DNA of 9,738 nt from NCBI GenBank assembly GCA_947290775.1, contig CAMYPM010000030.1, positions 1 through 9,738 of the forward strand, read 5' to 3'. A program made the position numbers and the translations under genes. Each line of letters opens with the position of its first letter. Within the stretch, counting starts at the first letter, position 1. Shown piece after piece: positions 1-5,900 of the stretch. The notes beneath the pieces were generated by a model, which worked only from the letters and a program-made list of their open reading frames with translations, was not told the DNA's origin and did no database searches. This DNA comes from an uncultured Bacteroidales bacterium (lineage in GTDB: Bacteria; Bacteroidota; Bacteroidia; Bacteroidales; Porphyromonadaceae).

Positions 1-212
1 CTCTGCTTCTCCTGCAAATCCGGGTACCTCCGATACACCTCTTGCCGGTACTTCCTCGGCAAGCTCTCCACATCATACAATGCCTCCCTGCCGTTGCCAC
101 CAGCTACCACACGACGCAATACACCACCTTCGTACAACCTATACAAAGTGGGTCGACTTACGATAGATGGTACCAAATCGCTGTAGCTGATAGTATAGGC
201 AGGGGTAATCAT
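1..212 (-). CDS. Mu-like transposase, N-terminal part (runs off the left edge)
   Basis: Seventy codons are visible on the minus strand from an ATG at 212, and the gene continues past the left edge. The protein begins MITPAYTISYSDLVPSIVSR. It then shows a winged-helix-like stretch (about residues 8-50, with GGVLRRVVAGGNGREALYDV) and the segment SLPRKYRQEVYRRYPDL (about 51-67). A DNA-binding N-terminus followed by a 'SLP.KY...V..RYPD' segment is, from memory, typical of transposases of Bacteroidota Mu-like phages, which integrate and replicate by transposition. The catalytic DDE domain would lie outside the window. The ATG is 4 bp beyond the stop of the preceding small HTH gene, so the two are very likely co-transcribed leftward. 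Family assignment rests on the N-terminus and the gene context. Confidence 0.78.
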   Translation of the reverse strand, partial: MITPAYTISYSDLVPSIVSRPTLYRLYEGGVLRRVVAGGNGREALYDVESLPRKYRQEVYRRYPDLQEKQ

Positions 213-216
213 TGTA

Positions 217-453
217 CTATTGCTTTACAAAGTAGTCTTGACTTATGTCTTTTGAGCTTGGATACTCCGCTCTGTACTGCTCAATGATTTTGCGAACCAT
301 TGATACGGAAATATCGTATTTCGCGGCAAGTCGGGTGTTGATTTGATTTTCACTCACTCGGCTATAATCATCAAGCATTCTGCGATACTCTTCATAGAGT
401 TTCGTATTACGCTCGAAGCGATTTTTGTCTCTATTGGGAATTAGTAATCTCAT
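217..453 (-). CDS. Small HTH-type DNA-binding protein of the prophage early operon
   Basis: This 78-residue protein is basic at the N-terminus (MRLLIPNRDKNRFERN). Its central segment, about residues 35-62 (ENQINTRLAAKYDISVSMVR and onward), reads as a helix-turn-helix: an LAAKYDIS helix and turn followed by a recognition-like helix VSMVRKIIEQY. It is the first gene of the leftward operon, 4 bp before the transposase start, and its ATG lies about 26 bp downstream of the predicted transcription start. By position it corresponds to ner of phage Mu, a small regulator of early transcription, but I see no specific sequence resemblance to Ner. It could equally be a transposition accessory factor. The existence of the gene is well supported; the role is inferred. 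Confidence 0.75.
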   Translation of the reverse strand: MRLLIPNRDKNRFERNTKLYEEYRRMLDDYSRVSENQINTRLAAKYDISVSMVRKIIEQYRAEYPSSKDISQDYFVKQ

Positions 454-461
454 TATTCTAT

Positions 462-469
462 TACCTTTG
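462..469 (+). promoter_or_regulatory. Candidate -7 box for the repressor gene
   Basis: TACCTTTG matches the Bacteroidota -7 consensus TAnnTTTG exactly. No good -33 TTTG lies at 19-21 bp upstream; the nearest TTG, at 434-436, is 25 bp away. Transcription would start near 476, giving a leader of about 67 nt before the repressor ATG at 543. The start site falls a few bases inside the start of the opposing leftward transcript. Confidence 0.4.
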
Positions 470-485
470 TATTATACTTACGGTG

Positions 486-516
486 CAAAGATAAACAAAA
501 CGAGTAAATATACAAG
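486..516 (-). promoter_or_regulatory. Early leftward promoter of the prophage
   Basis: Read on the minus strand, the region has CTTG (513-516), a 19-bp spacer and TATCTTTG (486-493). This fits the Bacteroidota housekeeping promoter (-33 TTTG, 19-21 bp, -7 TAnnTTTG) with one mismatch. Transcription would start near 479 and read through the small HTH gene and the transposase. Confidence 0.6.
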
Positions 517-528
517 CGTGTTGAGTAA
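502..528. promoter_or_regulatory. Candidate operator: two direct GAGTAA half-sites 21 bp apart
   Basis: GAGTAAATAT begins at 502 and GAGTAATATT at 523. The 21-bp spacing (two helical turns) puts both on the same DNA face. One copy covers the upstream part of the early promoter, and both lie just before the repressor gene. A repressor bound here could block the early promoter. This is inferred from position and repetition only. Confidence 0.3.
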
Positions 529-542
529 TATTTTTATCTGAT

Positions 543-974
543 ATGAGTATAGAGGGTGGGAAGAAAAGCCGTTTAGAAGCACTTATAAACCATTACAGCA
601 ATGGCAATAAGTCTGAATTTGCGCGTGTGTTGGGAGTTAAACCACAGACCATCAACTCGTGGATAAATAGAGGAACATATGACACAGAATTAATTTACTC
701 AAAATGCGCAGGTGTTTCTGCATCTTGGTTATTGACGGGGAAGGGTGATATGATATTAGACAAAAGTGTGAACAATACGAGTCAACAAGTAAATGGGGAC
801 AATAATACAGTTGTAGGAAGAGACTTAACTTCAAAAACAAGCGAAAACTCTAAGATTCTTGCTGTGCTTAATAAGCAACAAGAGACAATCTCCGAGTTAG
901 TAAGTACTGTAAGTCGTCAACAAAAAGATATTTCCAAGTTAATTGAACGACTCTCTCCAACTGTTCAAGAATAA
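543..974 (+). CDS. CI-like HTH repressor of the prophage
   Basis: This 143-residue protein has an N-terminal helix-turn-helix (about residues 20-45, NKSEFARVLGVKPQTINSWI), followed by SWLLTGKGDM (61-70). That second motif is characteristic of the phage CI repressor HTH family (Pfam Phage_CI_repr type). A polar linker with VNGDNNTVVGRD (83-94) leads to a heptad-like helix rich in Q, K, E and L (about 100-137), likely a coiled coil for multimerisation. The C-terminal LexA-like peptidase part of lambda CI is absent, so control by RecA-stimulated self-cleavage is not expected. It is transcribed away from the transposase operon, as the c gene of Mu is, and most likely keeps the prophage silent by binding the 454-542 region. 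The start is the only ATG before the HTH. Base composition is AT-rich compared with the chromosomal genes to its right, which fits horizontal transfer. Confidence 0.85.
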   Translation: MSIEGGKKSRLEALINHYSNGNKSEFARVLGVKPQTINSWINRGTYDTELIYSKCAGVSASWLLTGKGDMILDKSVNNTSQQVNGDNNTVVGRDLTSKTSENSKILAVLNKQQETISELVSTVSRQQKDISKLIERLSPTVQE

Positions 975-1145
975 CTCTTTTGCAACCCATACAAACACAA
1001 TTCTAAGATAATGTTCCACACTAAAATGATCACCCAACTGATAATCCAACTGTCCCCCCAACTCGTTTTTAGCTGATATTATGTTTAATTGAGAAGCCGG
1101 TAAATAGGCATTTAATCCCCATTATTTACTGCTTTTTTCGTCGCT

Positions 1146-1165
1146 ATTTACCGCTTTCTAAACGC
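1146..1165 (+). repeat. Candidate transposase end-binding site, copy 1
   Basis: ATTTACCGCTTTCTAAACGC is repeated 114 bp downstream at 1260-1279 with 19 of 20 bases identical. An extra TAAACGC follows at 1169-1175, and a partial inverted copy (GGTAAATAG) lies at 1099-1107. Mu-like transposases bind repeated sites near each phage end, so these are candidates for such sites. Confidence 0.45.
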
Positions 1166-1215
1166 TCCTAAACGCTTGCCGCATAACACAGCGCATGTCG
1201 CTCCTATAACGCAAT

Positions 1216-1238
1216 AGAGGGGCTTTATTCGCCCCTCT
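1216..1238 (+). terminator. Hairpin after the prophage repressor, possible terminator
   Basis: An 8-bp perfect stem, AGAGGGGC (1216-1223) with GCCCCTCT (1231-1238), encloses a 7-nt loop. The following bases (TCGCATAG) are not a T-tract, so intrinsic termination would be weak. It sits about 240 bp beyond the repressor stop and may end that transcript at the prophage edge. Confidence 0.4.
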
Positions 1239-1259
1239 TCGCATAGAATTAATTTACCG

Positions 1260-1279
1260 ATTTACCGTTTTCTAAACGC
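1260..1279 (+). repeat. Candidate transposase end-binding site, copy 2
   Basis: ATTTACCGTTTTCTAAACGC is the second copy of the 20-bp motif at 1146-1165. The first eight bases also occur just before it (ATTTACCG at 1252-1259), giving a local direct repeat. The site lies about 70-100 bp inside the proposed prophage end. Confidence 0.45.
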
Positions 1280-1341
1280 ACACCCACTAAATTCACCTCC
1301 AATTCATTCCAATTCATCCAAAATGTACTTTTCGTTTTGTA

Positions 1342-2517
1342 TTGTCATTCGGCTTGAATCCGCCAACTTTTCGCATCCACACTGACTTTTCTCTTCATCC
1401 ACCGCTCCCTCCTCATTGTACTATTCGTTTTCTGCCCCATACTACTGTTACCCATTCCATCGAGCCCACGGCCTCTCGCTTGACGCTCAACTCATCTAAG
1501 ACAATCGGATCACGGCTGAGTGTCTTTATCAATTCAAACACCCCCTTTGCTATAGATAGAGGTGATGGACTGACTTTGACCTACAGCGGTGGTGAGTATG
1601 GATTTGGAGATCTGAAATCCCTCCCTGTTGTGGTGGCTGGTGACTCAATACGTATCATCGGAGGAACTATTACCAAGTTTGGAATACAAAATGGAGACTT
1701 GAAAGCCGTCGTCCTTCCGAAAGACAACTCCATTAAGTATCTCAACCTAGCAAAGAATCACCTTTCCTCTCTGGACCTCTCTTCATCTCCTCAGCTAGAG
1801 CACCTAGTCGTTGCAGACAATGCGCTTGGGGTACTAGACGCGACTCATTGTCCCGAGTTACGCTATCTCTCTGCATACTTTAACTTCCTAGACGAGCTCC
1901 ATGTTAGTGGATTGAAGAAGCTCGAGGTGCTCTACATCAATCACGCTAAGATTAAGCAAGTAGATCTTACGGGTTGTACCTCTCTGGTGCAATTGTGGAT
2001 GTGCGATAATGCTATCAACAAGCTTGTCATGCCTGAGACGTATGATAATCTCCGAGCACTCTTCATGCGTAATACACGCTTATCCATTCCCGAGATAGAG
2101 ACAATCCTTAGTAAGCTCCCTGATGTAAATCATGAGAAGATAACAGATGACAATGCTGTTTGGATGAGACAGCTCAAGCTTGAGCGTACTCCAGGCATTG
2201 ATCAGGTACATCTCGCCGGTGTGATTGCTAAAGGATGGATCCCTGACATTAAGGGTATCGATACCGGCGTGGAGCGTCTGACGACTGCACACGGATGTAA
2301 AGTTTATCCGACTATATCGTCAGGTCTACTCTATGTAGATCGTCATGGCAAGACATCTCCTTGTAGCTATCAAATTGTGTCAGTGCAAGGCGAGGTCATT
2401 GCTACCGGGCTCTTGCAGCATGCAACGGAAGTCTTGACTATTGATGATCTGCCTCAAGGTTCCTATTACCTTGTGCTCAAAGAGACTGGTGAGAGCTATC
2501 CATTCTTCAGAGAGTAA
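1342..2517 (+). CDS. LRR protein with T9SS sorting domain, probably 5'-truncated and not exported
   Basis: The open frame from a TTG at 1342 gives 391 codons, but residues 1 to about 42 do not look like protein. Credible sequence starts near residue 43 (TASRLTLNSSKTIGSRLSVF). It continues with a beta-rich N-terminal segment (about 45-130) and about five leucine-rich repeats of 21 residues (131-245, for example IKYLNLAKNHLSSLDLSSSP). The C-terminus (about 321-391) resembles a T9SS type A sorting domain, with VYPTISSGLLYVD, LPQGSYYLVL and an aromatic/basic end. Such proteins are exported by Sec and then delivered to the surface by T9SS. No in-frame signal peptide exists. A signal-like hydrophobic run (LLIVLFVFCPILLLPI, 1409-1456) lies in another frame without an ATG. 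The gene directly follows the prophage end, so it is probably a disrupted surface-protein gene. The TTG start is an ORF limit, not a supported start. Confidence 0.7.
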   Translation: MSFGLNPPTFRIHTDFSLHPPLPPHCTIRFLPHTTVTHSIEPTASRLTLNSSKTIGSRLSVFINSNTPFAIDRGDGLTLTYSGGEYGFGDLKSLPVVVAGDSIRIIGGTITKFGIQNGDLKAVVLPKDNSIKYLNLAKNHLSSLDLSSSPQLEHLVVADNALGVLDATHCPELRYLSAYFNFLDELHVSGLKKLEVLYINHAKIKQVDLTGCTSLVQLWMCDNAINKLVMPETYDNLRALFMRNTRLSIPEIETILSKLPDVNHEKITDDNAVWMRQLKLERTPGIDQVHLAGVIAKGWIPDIKGIDTGVERLTTAHGCKVYPTISSGLLYVDRHGKTSPCSYQIVSVQGEVIATGLLQHATEVLTIDDLPQGSYYLVLKETGESYPFFRE

Positions 2518-2651
2518 GCTTCACCAGTGCCATACTAAACAAACCAAGTGATTCATCCGAGATCCTGTGTGAGCGCTTTTCTATCACATAATTGATCCGA
2601 GTTTCACTACAAGTATTGTATAATGCTTGCCGGAAGGGGGTTGAGTCGTTT

Positions 2652-2681
2652 GGGTTTTGGGTTTTGGGTCCTACTATAGGG
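2652..2681 (+). repeat. TTTTGGG repeats, possible G-quadruplex
   Basis: GGG occurs at 2652-2654, 2659-2661 and 2666-2668, separated by TTTT, with a fourth GGG at 2679-2681 after a 10-nt gap. A GGGGG run also lies just upstream (about 2635-2639). Four G-runs could fold into a quadruplex on the plus strand. It directly precedes a stem-loop. Confidence 0.45.
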
Positions 2682-2740
2682 TTTCGCCCATAGGATCAGT
2701 TGAGAGGGGGTGTCACCGAGAGTGGCACCCCCTAACTGAT
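2674..2740. other. Two adjacent stem-loops, the second long
   Basis: The first hairpin is CTATAGGG/CCCATAG (2674-2693, loop TTTCG, one bulged A). The second pairs 2705-2716 (AGGGGGTGTCAC) with 2722-2733 (GTGGCACCCCCT) across a 5-nt loop, with one G-T wobble. It extends past a GAG bulge to ATCAGTT (2695-2701) with AACTGAT (2734-2740), about 19 paired bases in total. The following TTGTTG is only moderately T-rich. It could terminate the LRR transcript or be a dispersed palindromic element. Confidence 0.55.
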
Positions 2741-2877
2741 TTGTTGTCTGGCTCTTCTCTAGACGCATGCAGACTACAAGGGCTGGCGCATTTATACAAA
2801 GAGCTCATCTACATCTCTAAGAAAGAATTCGAAGTATTCAATATTAGAGATTAGAGGTAACGACACGATACTATGAG

Positions 2878-2911
2878 AAGAGCTCCGTAAGGATGTCCTA
2901 CGGAGCTCTTT
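2878..2911. terminator. Strong terminator between convergent genes
   Basis: AAGAGCTCCGTA (2878-2889) pairs with TACGGAGCTCTT (2899-2910). The stem continues as AGGA/TCCT into a tiny TG turn with one extra A, giving about 15 bp. On the plus strand it is followed by TTTCTAATT; on the minus strand by CTTCTCAT, a weaker tail. It lies 61 bp beyond the stop of the minus-strand repeat-protein gene and about 360 bp beyond the LRR stop, so it can serve both. Confidence 0.7.
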
Positions 2912-2920
2912 CTAATTACA

Positions 2921-2963
2921 TATAGTCTATCAGATCTAGTATAGTCTTATAGTCTGTCAGATC
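2921..2963. repeat. 16-bp direct repeat beside the stop of the repeat-protein gene
   Basis: TATAGTCTATCAGATC (2921-2936) and TATAGTCTGTCAGATC (2948-2963) match at 15 of 16 positions, 27 bp apart. They lie just downstream of the stop codon of the minus-strand gene. No function is evident; a small duplication is the simplest reading. Confidence 0.6.
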
Positions 2964-2970
2964 AAAAGCA

Positions 2971-5900
2971 TTAGTGCTGGACGATGAGGCGCTGTGTAGC
3001 ACCCTCAGTAACTACGAGATAGGTACCATCGCTCAGTGCGCTGAGGTTTATCTGTAGGCGTCCCAAGCGGTCAGCAGTTAGGCGCGTGATCAGCTGTCCA
3101 TCCAGCGTGTAGAGTGCTACGACTGACTCAGGAGCTAAACCCGTAACAGTAGCTGACTCTCTTGCAGGGTTAGGATAGATAGAGAACGCTTGCGTAGCGA
3201 CTGCATCAAGTCCTGTGTGATCCACAAACACAGCAACGACCTCCGTGTCCTTAGTGACTGTAAAGGTCTTATCCTTGAGGATGTCCTCACCATTTGCTGT
3301 GAGCGACTTGAGCTCACACTTATCGTTGGCACCCTTAGCCACGACCGTCAGCTTCGTTCCCTCGGGAACAGCATTGAGGTCAACCTGCTCTTTGATAGAG
3401 ATGGTGCCGAGGTCGTTGTACTTCAATGTTACCTTATAGGTCTTGTTCTTGGTAAAGACAGCCTTAACCTCCGTATCACCCTTCATCTCAAAGGACTTGG
3501 CAGCTAAGATGTCCTTATCGTTTGCCGTAAGAGCGGTGAGCTCGTAGCCGTCCTTAGGTGTAGCCTCAATGGAGACCTTGGCACCTAAAGCAACGTCAGA
3601 GAGGTTGGGCACCTCTGTACCGTCCACCTTAGCCACTATTTTACCGCCTTCAGCAGTAGCGAGTGTCAGCTTTGGCTTTCTGAAAGTTACCTTCACCTCG
3701 CTGGACTCGTTAAAGGTCGCATTGTAGGAGTTCGCCTCTTTACTATGCACCTCCTCACCATTGACGAACCACTTGTCTACCATGTAGCCCTTGTCAGGCG
3801 CTACGCTGAAGACAATGTGAGCACCTTTCTCTACCTTGTCACCTGAGTTGATAAGCACATCATCCTCACCCTCTTTCTGTACCTTTACTGCCTCGAACTT
3901 GCCGTGCTCCCCGGCCGTGTAGGTAATCGTAATCTTAGGGATGACACTCTTGAAGTGTGCTACGATATTCGTCTCGCCAGAGATCTTCTGAGAGAGCTTA
4001 TTCGGATTAGCAGAGTCCGGCGTCACGTCAGCTCCATTGATTGTAAACTTCTCGAACTCATAGCCTTCGTTTGCCACAGCCTCAAAGTCTATAAAAGAAC
4101 CATCCGGTACGGTTTCACCCGTTTTGAAGATCTTATATTGACCACCTATATAACCGGTTGCCTTGACCTTACCGCCCTCAGCCGGATCAGCTGAGAAGGT
4201 GACAGCGTACTCTGCTACTGGAGCAATCTTCTTGAAGTAGACCTGAACGTCAGTATTTTCCTTAACCACAATCGTCAGCCCATTCTTCTTACCGGCATAG
4301 GTAGCTTCTTCATTATTGACTACCCATTTCTCCACTTCGTAGCCGGGTTTAATATCTGTTTCAAAGAATATATTTGAATCATAATCAACCTCATCTCCAC
4401 TTTCTATGGGAGAGAAAATACCAGATGCCGGATATAGCAAGGCCGAAACCTCCCCTCCTTCAGTGGCTGCACCGTAGGTAACTTTTACCTTATTTGGCGT
4501 AGGCACATCCTGTTTGAAGTGTGCCGTGATATCGTTGGTTCCCTCTACAACCGTGTACTCGATGGATGTCTGGTTGGGATAGAGTTCCTTGCCATTGATC
4601 GTCCAGCCGGAGAGAGAGTAGCCTGTAGCAGGTGTAGCAACGAATTTGAGTATCTTGCCGATGGGGATAGAGTGACCACTGGTAACTGGAGAGTTGTCCA
4701 GTTTGTCGGTACAAGCGAGCTCACCCTTGCCATCGTATGTAAAGGTGACGACAGCCTTAGGCGCTGCGGTGGAGGTGAAGTTAGCGACGATCGTGTTGGG
4801 CTTGTCCTTTTGAACCACGTAGGAGATCTGTGTTTTCCCTGCAAGCGTATCTACTCCGTTGATAGTCCAGTTATTTAGCTTGGCCTCAGCATTGGCTGTT
4901 GCTGTAAAGTATAGGGTAGTACCCTCCTCGAAGATATCGTTAGAGTTTATCTTGTCACCCCAATATCCCAGCTTTCCTTCTACGGAGCCATCTCCATTTG
5001 CGGAGAAGGTGACGGGTAGCTTTACAATCTTCCTAAAATAAGCCTTGAAGTTGAGATTATCCCACACCGGGTAGTCGGAGATCTTACTTACTGTATAGTG
5101 GTCACTACGTCGACCGTTTATCTCCCAGTAGTCAAATGTATAGTCAAGGTTAGGACGAGCAGATACCGAAATCTTGCTACCCTCAGGCACGGGATATCCG
5201 GACTTGACATTTTCATAGTTGAAGTCTCTAACCTCTACGCTACCTCCCTCTGCCGGAGAAGCTTCATACGTTATAATGCTAGGTGTAAATCGCTCAAACT
5301 CGACATGCACCTTATCCTCTGTTTTAAAGTTGTATGAAAACTCTTTCTTGCCTTTGTAGTAATCTTGGTTTTTATCATTGACACTCCAACTCTTTACCAA
5401 ATAGAGTGAGTCCGGAATTGCTGTAAAGGTAACTCTTGTGTCTACCTTTACCGGGAAGCCCTCCTTTACCGGGAACTGCACATAGGAAGGACTAAATATG
5501 CTCGCTTGGCCTGTCAGCCTGCCCCCCTCACCGGCGGAAAAGTGCACCGGGACACTCTCTGTATCGGCCCCTGTGGCAAAGTGTGCAACGATAGTGTTAT
5601 CTCCATTTGTTACCTTGTAGGAGAGGACGTTTCCCTTACCGATGGTATCGCCTGCTAACGTCCAGCCGACGAGATGATACCCTTCGTTAGGCTTGGCCAA
5701 AAGCACCAATTGACTCTCCTCTGCAATTACCTCACCGGTAGTTATCTCTGAAAACGAAATGTTGTAATTCTTGTCCTTTACTCGGAAGAAAGCAGCCACC
5801 TCTCCGTTTGCCTCTGCAGAGAAGTTCACGGGAAATTTGTCCTTCTGTCGTGCGACTAGCTTGACATGGGTGTCTTCCATCACTTTGTACTTTATAGAGT

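Larger units (their letters stand above)
975..1341. other. Gene-free prophage terminal region
   Basis: This stretch lies between the repressor stop and the LRR reading frame and has no convincing gene. It holds three CCAACT motifs at exact 12-bp spacing (1034, 1046, 1058), inside a 21-codon reading frame at 1011-1076. It also holds an inverted pair AGCCGGTAAATAG (1095-1107) and CTATTTACCGCT (1144-1155), the repeated 20-bp motif annotated separately, and a hairpin at 1216-1238. Its position matches the region between repressor and phage end in Mu, where transposase-binding sites lie. Confidence 0.6.
1..1381. mobile_element. End of a Mu-like transposable prophage (right-hand limit approximate)
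   Basis: The gene order is transposase, small HTH gene, divergent repressor, then gene-free DNA. This is a mirror image of the left end of phage Mu (end, c, ner, A). The prophage continues past the left edge of the window. Its right limit is not certain. Mu-type ends finish in CA when read outward, and CA occurs at 1346-1347 and 1380-1381. Just inside each lies the octamer ACTTTTCG (1328-1335 and 1366-1373), whose complement contains CGAAAA, as in Mu end sites. The element probably stops at one of these points, next to the damaged 5' end of the LRR gene. The target-site duplication cannot be tested because the other prophage end is outside the window. Confidence 0.6.
2518..2970. other. Intergenic region between two convergent T9SS cargo genes
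   Basis: There is no credible gene here. From left to right it has an inverted repeat spanning the LRR stop (ACTGGTGA 2485-2492 with TCACCAGT 2521-2528), two near copies of ATTSATCCGAG about 40 bp apart (2551 and 2591), the G-tract and stem-loop block (2651-2740), a strong terminator (2878-2911), and a short direct repeat next to the stop of the minus-strand gene. The stretch 2741-2877 shows nothing I recognise. Confidence 0.6.

Noticed and set aside
42..287. Plus-strand 81-codon frame
   Set aside because: It is antisense to the transposase N-terminus and the small HTH gene, both better supported.
2485..2528. Inverted repeat spanning the LRR stop as a terminator
   Set aside because: The loop is nearly 30 nt and no T-tract follows; the terminator at 2878-2911 is much stronger.
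2657..2854. 65-codon frame between the convergent genes
   Set aside because: It reads through the G-tracts and the long stem-loop and has no protein-like pattern or promoter.
4519..4878. 119-codon plus-strand frame and other frames inside the large repeat-protein gene
   Set aside because: They are shadows of the minus-strand gene, which has a signal peptide, repeats and a sorting domain.
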